A stretch of DNA of 64,000 nt from Acetobacterium woodii (GCA_016213825.1 JACQZP010000013.1:1-64000), one strand, 5' to 3'; positions 44,065 to 53,253 are shown, counted from the stretch's first letter. Notes: generated by a model not told the origin, from the letters alone. Made by a program: numbers and translations.

Positions 44065-44155
44065 AAGAAATTCATAATTTATGAATTCTTTAAGCATCAA
44101 AAGGTATAATCATAAGATTATGAGCGAAAAAAATAAAATTGAAAGAGAAGTTGAT

Positions 44156-44446
44156 ATGGAAGAAAAAATAATGTTAGTAGATGACACCGGTGTTGAAAGA
44201 GAATTCGATTTAGTCGTGAGTTTTGATATTGAAGATAAAACCTACGTGTTGTTATCAGAAAATGAAGAAAGTGACGACGTGTTCCCATTTGTTGTAACTG
44301 AAGATGAAGATGGGGAAGTTTTAATGCCAGTAGAAGATGAAGCGGAGTTTGAACTCGTTGCAGCTGCCTACGATGAAATTATGGACGCTGAAGATTACGA
44401 AGATGAAGAAGACGAGGAAGACGAAGATGAAGGTGAAACTAAGTAA
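44156..44446 (+). CDS. DUF1292 protein (YrzB family)
   Basis: 96 residues as annotated. The core FDLVVSFDIEDKTYVLLSE-like segment and a very acidic tail of D and E are typical of DUF1292. The role is unknown. I chose the ATG at 44156 because AGAGAAG lies 7 bases upstream and because a TATAAT at 44105-44110 would place the transcript start after the earlier in-frame ATG at 44081. A middle ATG at 44120 is also possible. The tail overlaps the sfsA start. Confidence 0.75.
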   Translation: MEEKIMLVDDTGVEREFDLVVSFDIEDKTYVLLSENEESDDVFPFVVTEDEDGEVLMPVEDEAEFELVAAAYDEIMDAEDYEDEEDEEDEDEGETK

Positions 44447-45137
44447 GTATCCATTAGTTAATGGGATATTTCTTAGCAGACCGAATCGTTTTATTGCAAA
44501 AGTAATGATTAACCAGGAAGAGATTGCTGCTCATGTGCCCAATACCGGTCGCATGAGTGAGCTTCTTGTTCCCGGGGTTCGAGCTATGTTGGCATGGAAT
44601 CCGGCCCCCCATCGAAAAACCGATTACACTTTAATTCTTATTGAAAAAGATAGGCGCTGGGTATCGGTCAATTCGATGTTGGCAAATCAGGTTGCTTACG
44701 AATTTTTAAAAAATCAAGCGGATGTTTTAGAATTGAAACAAGAAGTTACCTATGGGAATAGTCGTTTCGACCTGGCCTGTTATCGTGGTGGAAAATATGC
44801 CTATTATGAGGTGAAAAGTGTCAACCTGGTAGTTAATGAGATTGCCATGTTTCCTGACGCACCAACGGAGCGAGGATCCAAGCATCTGGCCGAATTAATT
44901 AAAGCTCGACAAGAAGGTTATCATTGCGGGGTTATTTTTGTTGTGCAACGCAGTGATGCGAAATCGTTTCAACCGAATCAAGAAATGGATCCAAAATTTT
45001 CTCGTTTATTGGGTCAATGTCATAGTCTGGGAATAGAGATCCGTGCGCTTTCCTGTGATATTGATGGAGTAAACATAGAAATAATCAGTGAGTTGCCTGT
45101 AACTGTTTTATCAGAACAGACGAAAAAAGAGGTGTGA
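44427..45137 (+). CDS. sfsA: SfsA family DNA/RNA nuclease
   Basis: 236 residues. The SfsA hallmark HVPNTGRMSELLVPG (about 32-46), with KTDYTLILIE after it, and the nuclease-like YYEVKSVNL segment near residue 130 are visible. First described as a sugar fermentation stimulation protein, SfsA is now viewed as a nuclease of the PD-(D/E)XK type. The ATG at 44427 overlaps the end of the DUF1292 gene by 20 bases and has GAGGAAGACGAAG upstream. Confidence 0.88.
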   Translation: MKVKLSKYPLVNGIFLSRPNRFIAKVMINQEEIAAHVPNTGRMSELLVPGVRAMLAWNPAPHRKTDYTLILIEKDRRWVSVNSMLANQVAYEFLKNQADVLELKQEVTYGNSRFDLACYRGGKYAYYEVKSVNLVVNEIAMFPDAPTERGSKHLAELIKARQEGYHCGVIFVVQRSDAKSFQPNQEMDPKFSRLLGQCHSLGIEIRALSCDIDGVNIEIISELPVTVLSEQTKKEV

Positions 45138-45142
45138 CAGCC

Positions 45143-45592
45143 ATGAATAACGAAAATCAAATTGTGGATGCACTCAGAAAAAGAGGGAACAAAGTAACCC
45201 CTCAACGTCTGGTTACAATAGAGGTTCTGATGACCTTGGGACAGCAGCACTTTAGTGTTGAAGAATTATTCCAAGGTGTTAAACAACGCAATCCTGAGGT
45301 GGGAATGTCGACCATTTATCGAACGGTGCAAATATTAGAAGAAATGGGACTCATTACCAAACGTAATTTTGATGATGGTTTTGCTCGGTACGAACTCTGC
45401 GAGTTGGATGAAAAACACTGGCATCATCACTTGATTTGTGTAAAATGCGGAAAGGTTATCGAAATGCAAGACGATTTCCTCGAAGCCCTTGAAAAAGAAA
45501 TAGAAGAAAAGAAAGATTTTATTATAATCAATCACGAACTTAAGGTGTACGGATACTGTTCGGATTGTTATGGAATAACGAAAGGAGAATAA
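45143..45592 (+). CDS. Fur-family metal/peroxide regulator
   Basis: 149 residues. Winged helix (about 10-85, GNKVTPQRLVTIEVL and VGMSTIYRTVQILEEMG) and a metal-binding C-terminal part with HWHHHLIC, CVKCG and CSDC. The two C-x2-C pairs form the structural zinc site. PerR or Fur cannot be separated by sequence alone; PerR is the common one in this gene context. The ATG at 45143 is chosen over GTG at 45134, which overlaps the ribosome site GAGGTG. Confidence 0.9.
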   Translation: MNNENQIVDALRKRGNKVTPQRLVTIEVLMTLGQQHFSVEELFQGVKQRNPEVGMSTIYRTVQILEEMGLITKRNFDDGFARYELCELDEKHWHHHLICVKCGKVIEMQDDFLEALEKEIEEKKDFIIINHELKVYGYCSDCYGITKGE

Positions 45593-45593
45593 T

Positions 45594-47333
45594 TTGACTG
45601 AAAACAACAACATAATAGCGTCGGGAGCCCAACGATTGGAGGGCCGATCACGATCGAGACGAAAACCGCAGGCTCAAAAGAACAAAGATAAACTGAGGTT
45701 GATACCATTGGGAGGTTTAGGCGAAATCGGAAAAAACCTGACGGTATTTGAATACAAGGATGATATCATTCTCGTCGATTGCGGCTTGAAGTTTCCAGAT
45801 GATGACATGTTTGGAATTGACATTGTCTTACCGGATTTCAATTATATTTTGGAAAATCAGGATAAGGTAAAAGGCGTTGTCATTACCCATGGTCATGAAG
45901 ATCACATTGGGGGGCTGGTATATCTGCTCAAAAAGATAAACATCCCCATCTATGCGACCAAATTCACCATGGGGCTCATCGATAAAAAACTCAAAGAACA
46001 TGGTTTGTTAACTAAAACCACCCGAGTGATTGTGAAACCAAAAGAGCGGATTGACATTGGTGAATTCAATGTTGAGTTTATTCGGGTTAACCATAGCATC
46101 GCCGATGCTGTGGGATTATGTATTAAATGTGTGGCCGCAACGGTTGTCCACACTGGCGATTTTAAAATAGACTACCATCCAATTGGCGGAGAAGTAATCG
46201 ACTTGCAGCGATTTGCCAAAATTGGATCTCAGGGTGTCGATCTGCTGATGTCAGACAGCACCAACGTGGAGGGCGCCGGCTTTACCCCATCTGAAAGTAC
46301 CGTGGGACCAACCTTATATAATTTATTCAGAGGCGCAAAAGGACGAATCATTGTGACCACTTTTGCTTCAAATGTGCATCGGCTGCAGCAGGTGATTGAT
46401 GCCGCAGTTGAATATAACCGTAAGGTTATTATTTGTGGACGTAGCATGGAAAACGTCAGCGAAGTTGCCATGGATCTCGGTTATTTGAAAGTACCGGCTA
46501 ATTTATTAGTTCAATTAAAGGATATTAAAAACTATAAAGATAAAGAATTAGTGATCATTACCACTGGAAGCCAGGGCGAACCCATGGCGGCTTTAGGGAG
46601 AATGGCACTTGGTGAGCACCGTCACCTGACTATCAAAAAAGAAGACATGGTCATCATTTCAGCATCGCCAGTACCGGGTAATGAAAAAATGGTTTCCGAA
46701 GTCATCAATAAGCTGGTAGAACTGGGATCAGACGTCGTTTATGGACGTTTTGCTGAAATCCATGTTTCCGGGCATGCCAGACAAGAAGAACTGAAGTTGA
46801 TGATCACACTGGTCAAACCAAAACATTTTCTTCCTGTTCATGGGGAAAGCCGAATGTTGATGCAGCATGCCGAGCTTGCTCATAATGTCGGCATGAATAA
46901 AGATAGGACTTTTATCATTGAAAATGGAAATATTCTGGAGATTGATAAGCGAACTGTTCAGGTAGTCGGCAAAACCCAGGCCGAACCAGTGCTAGTGGAT
47001 GGTTTAGGGGTTGGGGATATTGGGAACATTGTCCTCAATGATCGGAAACGTTTATCGGAAGATGGTCTCTTTATAGTGGTTTGTACCATGCATAAAGGCA
47101 AAGCGATTTCAGGGCCAGATATTATTTCCCGGGGCTTTGTTTATGTGAGAGAATCAGAAGAACTCATCAACAATGCCCGAGAAGAAGTAAAAAAAGCCTT
47201 GATATCATGTGAAGAAAAGGGTATTATCGACTGGAATTCCATTAAAAATGTAATTCGGGAAAGTCTGTTCAAATACCTGTATGAAAAAACCCAAAGAAAA
47301 CCGATGATACTGCCCATCTTGATGGAAGTATAG
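45594..47333 (+). CDS. rnj: Ribonuclease J
   Basis: 579 residues. The metallo-beta-lactamase motif THGHEDHIGG near residue 102, then the beta-CASP domain (with STNVEGAGFTPSE and TTGSQGEPMAAL) and the C-terminal FKYLYEKTQRKPMILP end typical of RNase J. It degrades and matures RNA by endo- and 5' exonuclease action. The start is TTG one base after the fur-type stop, with AAAGGAG upstream. A basic N-terminal tail of about 30 residues precedes the core. Confidence 0.96.
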   Translation: MTENNNIIASGAQRLEGRSRSRRKPQAQKNKDKLRLIPLGGLGEIGKNLTVFEYKDDIILVDCGLKFPDDDMFGIDIVLPDFNYILENQDKVKGVVITHGHEDHIGGLVYLLKKINIPIYATKFTMGLIDKKLKEHGLLTKTTRVIVKPKERIDIGEFNVEFIRVNHSIADAVGLCIKCVAATVVHTGDFKIDYHPIGGEVIDLQRFAKIGSQGVDLLMSDSTNVEGAGFTPSESTVGPTLYNLFRGAKGRIIVTTFASNVHRLQQVIDAAVEYNRKVIICGRSMENVSEVAMDLGYLKVPANLLVQLKDIKNYKDKELVIITTGSQGEPMAALGRMALGEHRHLTIKKEDMVIISASPVPGNEKMVSEVINKLVELGSDVVYGRFAEIHVSGHARQEELKLMITLVKPKHFLPVHGESRMLMQHAELAHNVGMNKDRTFIIENGNILEIDKRTVQVVGKTQAEPVLVDGLGVGDIGNIVLNDRKRLSEDGLFIVVCTMHKGKAISGPDIISRGFVYVRESEELINNAREEVKKALISCEEKGIIDWNSIKNVIRESLFKYLYEKTQRKPMILPILMEV

Positions 47334-47408
47334 ATTTTCAACATTAGGCTGATGCAAACCCATTGTTTTAGCATTCGCCTGAAATATTTATAAAAATAGG
47401 AGTTTAGC

Positions 47409-47777
47409 ATGAACGTATATGATGAAGCCAATAGTTTGGCAAAAGCACTCAAGGAATCCACTGAATACAAGAATTTTGTAGCCGCTAAAGAAAAACTGGA
47501 ACTAGATCCGGAAAAGTATGAAATGGCCAAGGATTACATGCGCAAGCAAATGGAAATTCAATCCTTCCAAATGTTGGGAAATGAACTTTCCCAGGAACAG
47601 ATTACTTCCTATAATGCCATTGCCAACACGATTATGGGGGTCCCTGAAATCGCCGAATTTTTTCAGGCGCAAATGTATTTTTCAGTCGTTTTCCAGGACA
47701 TCACCGACATCATGGCAAAAGCAGTTGACTTGGATATGGGTCTTTTTGACTCAGAAGAAGAAGGCTGTGGGGCTTAA
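47409..47777 (+). CDS. YlbF/YmcA-family regulator
   Basis: 122 residues, mainly helical. The NVYDEANSLAKALKES start and KDYMRKQMEIQSFQM segment match the YlbF family. In Bacillus, YlbF, YmcA and YaaT form a complex that guides RNase Y; here only one member is present. TAGGAG lies about 6 bases upstream. It follows rnj, which fits a role in RNA turnover. A strong terminator follows. Confidence 0.85.
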   Translation: MNVYDEANSLAKALKESTEYKNFVAAKEKLELDPEKYEMAKDYMRKQMEIQSFQMLGNELSQEQITSYNAIANTIMGVPEIAEFFQAQMYFSVVFQDITDIMAKAVDLDMGLFDSEEEGCGA

Positions 47778-47803
47778 ACATCCATTCAAATAGTAACTAT
47801 TCG

Positions 47804-47852
47804 AAAAGAATATAGGTGCCCACCTCTATCGCGGTCCTATATTCTTTTTATG
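47804..47852 (+). terminator. Terminator after the YlbF gene
   Basis: A 13-base stem (AAAAGAATATAGG and its complement) with an inner AGGTG-CCC-ACCT loop and a T-rich tail. Confidence 0.82.
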
Positions 47853-47881
47853 GTTTTAAATAAACGGAAAGAAGGTGAAGT

Positions 47882-48964
47882 ATGGGAGATAAAACAGTTC
47901 GATCAGGAAAGCGTCCCCAAAGAAAAAAAGGGAAACTCATTGCAATTATTCTTTTATTATTAGTGATTTTTGGGGCAACCGGTATTTTTAGCTACAACTA
48001 TTTTATCGGACAAATGTTGGAGCCAGTCGGTGATGGGGATCTGGTCTATGTTCAAATCGAAGAAGGGGCAGTCATTGGTGATGTATCACAGCTTTTGGTC
48101 GAAAATAAGCTAATTCGGGATGCCTTTGCATTTGAGATGTTAGCCAAAAAAAGTAACACCGCCAATCAGATTCAATCCGGCTATTATGCCTTCAGTCCCA
48201 CCGAATCGGCTCAACAGATTCTGGATCGTCTGATCTCGGGCGATGTGGCTGACGCAACGGTAACCATCCCGGAAGGGCGTAACATCTCAGAATTTGCTAA
48301 GATTTTAGAAGAAAAAGACATCTGCGATGCTGATGCATTTATTGAAGAAACAAAAAAAGTAGCCGAATATCAAAAGAATTATCCGATTTTAAGCAGTATT
48401 CCATTGGAGCCTAAGGATGGTGTTAGCCGAACCTTGGAAGGTTATCTGTTTCCTGATACCTATAGCTTTACTCCGAATACCGAACCATCTGAAGTGGTGA
48501 CCGCCATGCTGGATCGGTTTGTGGAAGTTTACAATAAAGACGATTTAAAGCGAACCACCGAAATGGGTAAAACGGTGGATGAGATTGTCATTATGGCCTC
48601 CGTTGTCGAACTGGAAACAAAGTTAGTCGAAGACAAGGCTAATGCTGCCAGTGTATTTTACAATCGTATTGCCGCAAATATGCCATTACAATCTGACATC
48701 ACTGTGGATTACGCTCGTGGTGAAAAAACGGCGGTACTGACCACCGACCAAACCCAATTTGCCTCGCCCTATAATACCTATATCAACACCGGTTTGCCCT
48801 TTGGACCGATTTGTTCCTTTGGAGAAACGTCATTGGAAGCAGCCTTACATCCAGCGACAACTAAGTATTTATACTTTGTTGCCGATATGAATTCCGGAAA
48901 AATATATTTTAACGAAACCTATGAAGAACATCTGGCAGATGTAGAAAAATATATGGGAAATTAA
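47882..48964 (+). CDS. mltG: Endolytic transglycosylase MltG
   Basis: 360 residues. A basic N terminus, one membrane helix (about 18-40), a LysM-like part and the YceG catalytic domain with MASVVELET (E243/E245), VFYNRIAANMPLQSD and the final Y-F-V-A-D segment. It cuts new glycan strands and sets their length near the membrane. The family gene order mltG-trmR-U32 is conserved in Firmicutes, as here. GAAGGTGAAG precedes the ATG. Confidence 0.93.
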   Translation: MGDKTVRSGKRPQRKKGKLIAIILLLLVIFGATGIFSYNYFIGQMLEPVGDGDLVYVQIEEGAVIGDVSQLLVENKLIRDAFAFEMLAKKSNTANQIQSGYYAFSPTESAQQILDRLISGDVADATVTIPEGRNISEFAKILEEKDICDADAFIEETKKVAEYQKNYPILSSIPLEPKDGVSRTLEGYLFPDTYSFTPNTEPSEVVTAMLDRFVEVYNKDDLKRTTEMGKTVDEIVIMASVVELETKLVEDKANAASVFYNRIAANMPLQSDITVDYARGEKTAVLTTDQTQFASPYNTYINTGLPFGPICSFGETSLEAALHPATTKYLYFVADMNSGKIYFNETYEEHLADVEKYMGN

Positions 48965-49034
48965 GCAAATTTAGTAAAACAAACCATTTGAAAATAAAAA
49001 AGGTTATAAATTAAAAAAGAATGAAGGCCATATC

Positions 49035-49688
49035 GTGAGTGAAATTGTACAAGATTATATTGAGGATTATATTAGAGGTTTAATTCCAGCTAGTAATACT
49101 CAAATGGAAGACTTTAGAAATCAGGCAATAGCCGATGAAATACCAATTATTCATCTCGAAGTTCAAAAACACATTGAGCTGTTAATTCAGTCTCATAAAG
49201 TTCAGTCGATTCTGGAAGTGGGAACGGCAGTGGGTTTTTCTGCTGCAGTCTTTGCTCAGGCCATGGGCCCCCAGGGTCTGGTGGATACCATTGAGCGGAG
49301 TTTTAAAATGGTGGTTCAGGCAGATGAAAATATCACGCGACTAGGTTTAAAAAATCAGATTACGCAGATCATCGGAGATGCCCAGGAAAAATTGACAGAA
49401 CTGGACAAAACCTACGACATGATTTTTTTGGATGGTGCCAAAGGACATTATATCCATTTGCTGGACGATTGTCTTCGCTGTCTAAAACCAGGCGGCTTGC
49501 TGATATCGGATAACGTGCTGTTTAAGGGTATGATTGCGTCCAACGATCTGGTCATTCGGCGGAAAATAACGATTGTGAAACGGATGCGAAAATATCTGGA
49601 AACCATATCCAATCACCCCCAACTGGTTACCAGCATCTTACCGTTGGGCGATGGCTTGGCGATCAGCTGGAAAAAAGAGTTATGTTAA
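49035..49688 (+). CDS. trmR: tRNA 5-hydroxyuridine methyltransferase TrmR
   Basis: 217 residues, an O-methyltransferase of family 3. SAM-binding segment ILEVGTAVGFSA, metal-binding IFLDGAKGHY and PGGLLISDNVLFKG. TrmR methylates 5-hydroxyuridine to 5-methoxyuridine at the tRNA wobble position. The start is GTG at 49035 with AAGGCC upstream. The next gene probably supplies its substrate. Confidence 0.88.
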   Translation: MSEIVQDYIEDYIRGLIPASNTQMEDFRNQAIADEIPIIHLEVQKHIELLIQSHKVQSILEVGTAVGFSAAVFAQAMGPQGLVDTIERSFKMVVQADENITRLGLKNQITQIIGDAQEKLTELDKTYDMIFLDGAKGHYIHLLDDCLRCLKPGGLLISDNVLFKGMIASNDLVIRRKITIVKRMRKYLETISNHPQLVTSILPLGDGLAISWKKELC

Positions 49689-49705
49689 CGGAACGGAGAA
49701 ACAGC

Positions 49706-50932
49706 ATGAAAAAACCGGAACTTTTAGCACCGGCGGGAAATTTTGAAAAATTAAAATATGCACTGCATTATGGGGCCGATGCAGTTTACTGTGCCGGAAA
49801 AAAATTCGGACTCAGAGCCAAAGCCGATAATTTTGACGAGCAAGGCCTGCGCGAAGCCGTTGCTTATGTACATGCTCATCATAAAAAGATCTATGTGACC
49901 TTAAATATTATTGCCCATAACGAAAATCTGGAAGGCTTACCGGAATATGTGAAAGAACTTTCAGATATCGGAATCGACGGTGTTATCGTTGCCGATCCCG
50001 GCGTTTTTTCGATCATTCGCGAAGTCGCGCCGGAGCTTAAAATTTCAGTCAGCACCCAGGCCAATAATACCAATTGGCGCAGCGTGGCATTCTGGCATGC
50101 CCAAGGAGCTAAACGTATCGTTTTAGCCCGAGAACTGGGTTTGAAAGAGATTCAGGAAATTCGCGAAAAGGTCGATCCCGAAATGGAAATTGAAACCTTT
50201 GTTCATGGCGCTATGTGCATTTCTTATTCCGGACGCTGTTTGCTGAGTCATTACATGACTGGTCGAAATTCGAATCAGGGCGATTGTGCCCATCCTTGCC
50301 GGTGGAAATATCACCTGATTGAAGAGACCCGACCAGATGAAGCCTTTTCTATTGAGGAAGACGCAACCGGATCGTTTATCTTCAACTCTAAGGATTTATG
50401 CCTGATCAATGAAATACCAGAGCTGATGGCAGCAGGGGTAGACAGCTTTAAAATCGAAGGCCGTATGAAAAGCCTCTATTATGTGGCAACGGTTGTTTCA
50501 ACTTATCGCAATGTCATTGATTACTGTTATGACCACCCGGAAGTTAGAAATTTGGATGAAGGTTATTATGAAGAGTTGACAAAAGTCAGTCACCGTAATT
50601 ACACCACCGGTTTTTTTAACGGCAAAACCACATCAGAGGATCAAAACTATGGCACTGGCAGTTATACCAGGCATTATGATTTTGTCGGGCTGGTGCAGGA
50701 ATATGACCCAGAAACCAAAATGGCTGTGATTCAACAGCGAAACAAGATTTCCCTGGGTGAAGACATCGAAGTTATGATTCCCGGAAAAGGTTTTTTCACC
50801 CAAAAAGTGACGGTACTGACCGACAAAGCTGGAGAACCGATCGACGCCACGCCCCATCCCAAAATGATTTATCATTTAAAAATGGATCAACCGGTGAGTC
50901 CCATGGATATTTTAAGAAAACAGGAAATTTAA
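49706..50932 (+). CDS. trhP: U32-family tRNA hydroxylation protein TrhP
   Basis: 408 residues. PELLAPAGNFEKLKYAL at the start and the U32 signature around FVHGAMCISYSGRCLLSHY, with CAHPCRW just after; these cysteines probably hold an Fe-S cluster. TrhP makes 5-hydroxyuridine on tRNA wobble position from prephenate; TrmR then methylates it. The ATG at 49706 is chosen because ACGGAGAAAC lies upstream; an in-frame ATG at 49682 overlaps trmR. Confidence 0.9.
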   Translation: MKKPELLAPAGNFEKLKYALHYGADAVYCAGKKFGLRAKADNFDEQGLREAVAYVHAHHKKIYVTLNIIAHNENLEGLPEYVKELSDIGIDGVIVADPGVFSIIREVAPELKISVSTQANNTNWRSVAFWHAQGAKRIVLARELGLKEIQEIREKVDPEMEIETFVHGAMCISYSGRCLLSHYMTGRNSNQGDCAHPCRWKYHLIEETRPDEAFSIEEDATGSFIFNSKDLCLINEIPELMAAGVDSFKIEGRMKSLYYVATVVSTYRNVIDYCYDHPEVRNLDEGYYEELTKVSHRNYTTGFFNGKTTSEDQNYGTGSYTRHYDFVGLVQEYDPETKMAVIQQRNKISLGEDIEVMIPGKGFFTQKVTVLTDKAGEPIDATPHPKMIYHLKMDQPVSPMDILRKQEI

Positions 50933-50954
50933 ATATACCGCTAATGGAGGAATC

Positions 50955-51368
50955 ATGAGAATATATATTGCCGCTTCATGGAAGCATCAACACGCTGTCG
51001 AAATGCTGACGGATTTACTGGAAACCCAGGGACACACGATCTTGTCCTGGATTCGTGAAGGACGACCAGAAGAAGCGTTTCTTTCCCAAAAAGAACTGAC
51101 TCATTTTATCGAATCGTCTGAGGGTGAACGGGTTTTTGATTTCTGTATCTCATCCGTTACCAGTGCCGATCTGATCATTTATGTGGGACCTTCCGGTTGT
51201 GATGCCTGGGCCGAAATCGGTGCCGCCTACGGTTCCAAGATTCCGATTTTCGGATTGCTGGCAAAAGCTGAACAGGTTGGGCTGATGCGCCATATGATTA
51301 AAAACTGGTACAGCTCGATTTCGGAACTGATGATAGCAGTCGACGAAATGAATACATTAGAAGTATAA
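50955..51368 (+). CDS. Nucleoside 2-deoxyribosyltransferase-like protein
   Basis: 137 residues. IYIAASWKH at the start and LIIYVGPSGCDAWAEIGAAYG near residue 75 fit the Rossmann-like fold of nucleoside 2-deoxyribosyltransferases and related Toll/TIR-like pockets. The catalytic Glu of that family is plausible at WAEIG. Function is uncertain. TGGAGGAAT precedes the ATG and a good terminator follows. Confidence 0.65.
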   Translation: MRIYIAASWKHQHAVEMLTDLLETQGHTILSWIREGRPEEAFLSQKELTHFIESSEGERVFDFCISSVTSADLIIYVGPSGCDAWAEIGAAYGSKIPIFGLLAKAEQVGLMRHMIKNWYSSISELMIAVDEMNTLEV

Positions 51369-51378
51369 ATACTTTATA

Positions 51379-51419
51379 GCATGGTCTAGACAATTCAATT
51401 TGTTTAGACCATGTTTTTT
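51379..51419 (+). terminator. Terminator after the deoxyribosyltransferase-like gene
   Basis: CATGGTCTAGACAA pairs with TTGTTTAGACCATG (one mismatch) across a 6-base loop, followed by seven T residues. It closes the long alaS-trhP gene run. Confidence 0.88.
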
Positions 51420-51523
51420 TGTTTTAATTACAATAATAAGAAAATTAATCAACCATATGGCTGGACAGTTGTTTTATTGTCATGTAAAATGATTTTATAA
51501 ACAACAAAAAGAAGGTGAATGGA

Positions 51524-52246
51524 GTGTTTAATATTGCGATATGCGACGATCAGGTTGCAATCTGTTCGGCAATTGAAAATATTATTTTAGAATATCAAGA
51601 ATTAACCTTGCAGGATATCCAAATTGAAGTATTTTATTCAGCTGAAAAACTCGGCGTTTTTATGGAACATCAACATAATTTTGATTTGATCTTTCTAGAC
51701 ATCGAAATGAAAGGTTTAAATGGACTCGAACTGGGACGGAAAATTCGTGAAGAGATGGATAATCAAATCACCCAGATTGTCTACGTTTCTGGCAGAGACA
51801 GTTATTTCAGAGAGTTGTTTGAGGTTCGACCGATGAATTTTCTGTCAAAACCGGTGGAGCCGGATAAGGTGATTAAAGATATCGAGCTGGCAATGAAATT
51901 GATAAATCGTTTAGGTGGTCTTTTTAGCTACAAAAAAGGATCGGATACACATAAGCTTCCCATAAAAAACATCATTTATTTTCAAAGTATAAACAGAGAA
52001 ATTAAAATTGTGACCACAACCGGGGAAGAATTGTTTTATGGAAAACTGCAGGATGTCTTTCATCAAGTTGCTAAGTATCAATTTATGAATATCCATAAAT
52101 CGTACATTGTTAATTATGAATACATCGCCAAGTTCAGGTATGACGAGGTTGTGATGTCTAATTCGGTTTGTCTGCCTATCAGTCAGTTAAAACGAAAAGA
52201 AGTCAGAGGCTTACAGATGAAATTTGAAAACGAGCGGTTTCTTTGA
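51524..52246 (+). CDS. LytTR-family response regulator, orphan
   Basis: 240 residues. Receiver domain (about 1-120) with acidic pair D8/D9, phospho-acceptor D59 in LIFLDIEM and lysine in FLSKPVEP. A LytTR DNA-binding domain (about 138-238) follows. LytTR regulators usually pair with a GHKL-type kinase encoded next door; none is intact here. GTG at 51524 is favoured over GTG at 51515 because AAGG lies 8 bases upstream of it. The stop codon overlaps an ATG (TGATG), the usual layout for a coupled kinase gene, but that frame closes after 11 codons. Confidence 0.88.
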   Translation: MFNIAICDDQVAICSAIENIILEYQELTLQDIQIEVFYSAEKLGVFMEHQHNFDLIFLDIEMKGLNGLELGRKIREEMDNQITQIVYVSGRDSYFRELFEVRPMNFLSKPVEPDKVIKDIELAMKLINRLGGLFSYKKGSDTHKLPIKNIIYFQSINREIKIVTTTGEELFYGKLQDVFHQVAKYQFMNIHKSYIVNYEYIAKFRYDEVVMSNSVCLPISQLKRKEVRGLQMKFENERFL

Positions 52247-52338
52247 TGGATTTTATAAAACTTGCCAGGGTGAACGTCTAAGAGTGGAGAAACAATCTCC
52301 AACAGCGAATAAAAATGCAAGCTAACATGGGGGCTTGA
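52246..52338 (+). pseudogene. Candidate decayed kinase gene after the LytTR regulator
   Basis: The regulator stop overlaps an ATG. That frame reads MDFIKLARVNV, a stop codon, then EWRNNLQQRIKMQANMGA and a second stop. The piece RNNLQ resembles the RNHLQ helix that follows the active histidine in GHKL-type kinases, but the histidine itself is missing. I read this as a badly deleted partner kinase; it could also be chance. Confidence 0.3.
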
Positions 52339-52378
52339 AAAGATAAAAACTGTTTTATAAAAATATGATCGTTCGATG

Positions 52379-52408
52379 GATATTACCCAGTGGGGTAATA
52401 TCTTTTCG
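52379..52408 (+). terminator. Terminator downstream of the LytTR gene
   Basis: A perfect 10-base stem (GATATTACCC and its complement) with a 4-base loop, followed by TTTTCGG. Confidence 0.8.
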
Positions 52409-52722
52409 GTTTCTCTGCTATTGTTTGTATAGATGGTTGTTGCGAGCATTCTTTTAATATGATTGCTCGCTTTTTATTTAAATTAAAAAACCTTAGTTCA
52501 CTACAAAAAAATATATTATTTTCAACACAATCTGGCACAAATGAAAATGTGTGGTAGATTTAGGCAGGTAAAAGATAAAAAAAGGGGATCTGCTGACGGA
52601 GTTAGAGCCATTGGTCGTAGTGAATCCCGTATTTGATCATGTTTTTTTGCAAATAATGTACCAATAACATGTAGCAGAGATTACTATTATCCTGTAATAT
52701 TTATAAACTCATAGGAGAATTT
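52409..52722 (+). other. AT-rich intergenic region with a coding remnant
   Basis: About 310 bases with no intact gene. At 52572-52667 one frame stays open for 31 codons with protein-like composition (GDLLTELEPLVVVNP then VFDHVFLQIMYQ, stop) but has no start codon and follows a stop. It looks like a leftover of an earlier gene. No clear promoter for 52723 was found. Confidence 0.35.
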
Positions 52723-53253
52723 ATGAAAGATCAATCAAAAAAAAACTTGATAATAATCTGTTACTCTACCTTACTTGCAATAATGCCAATAATTATAATT
52801 TCCATAATGCCTTTATTTAAGCAAAAGATCAATGCATATGCTGACAGTCTTTGGATATCTAATACAGGTATTTTGAACATAGATCCTTTTCTATATCCCA
52901 ATTATGTGAATTATTTTTCTGGATTATTGACGGGTCTTCTTGCTGGAATAATATTATTTTTTATTATTCGAAATATCTCATCTTATGCCAGTCTACCTGC
53001 AATGATTGGTTGTGTAATTGGTATTCTTTTTTCTTTAATCGGTTGTTTAAGTTTCTTGGCTTTTTTGGGTCTCGATTCATATTTTAGTACATTAGTTTAT
53101 AAAATATCATTAAATGAATTTTTTACTTCTTATGATTCGGCGATGCTTTTTAAAGTCAGTCTAATATTAATTGTTTATTTGTTTATATTGATTGAACTTT
53201 TCCGTCTGAAAAATGAAAAAAAGTGGTATTCTATCAAAAATCCAAATACTTAA
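52723..53253 (+). CDS. Hypothetical membrane protein
   Basis: 176 residues, about four membrane helices (roughly 9-30, 62-84, 88-113 and 140-160). AT-rich codon use sets it apart from the housekeeping genes on both sides. ATAGGAG lies about 7 bases before the ATG. No family is recognised. It is the first of a set of small membrane proteins read in the same direction. Confidence 0.6.
   Translation: MKDQSKKNLIIICYSTLLAIMPIIIISIMPLFKQKINAYADSLWISNTGILNIDPFLYPNYVNYFSGLLTGLLAGIILFFIIRNISSYASLPAMIGCVIGILFSLIGCLSFLAFLGLDSYFSTLVYKISLNEFFTSYDSAMLFKVSLILIVYLFILIELFRLKNEKKWYSIKNPNT

Noticed and set aside
44081-44155. Longer N terminus for the DUF1292 protein
   Set aside because: The early ATG lacks a ribosome site and lies upstream of a TATAAT that may start the transcript; the downstream ATG is better placed.
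52247-52378. Riboswitch (for example c-di-GMP type) after the LytTR gene
   Set aside because: Small hairpins such as GGAGA-AACAA-TCTCC are present, but the conserved cores of known riboswitches are missing.
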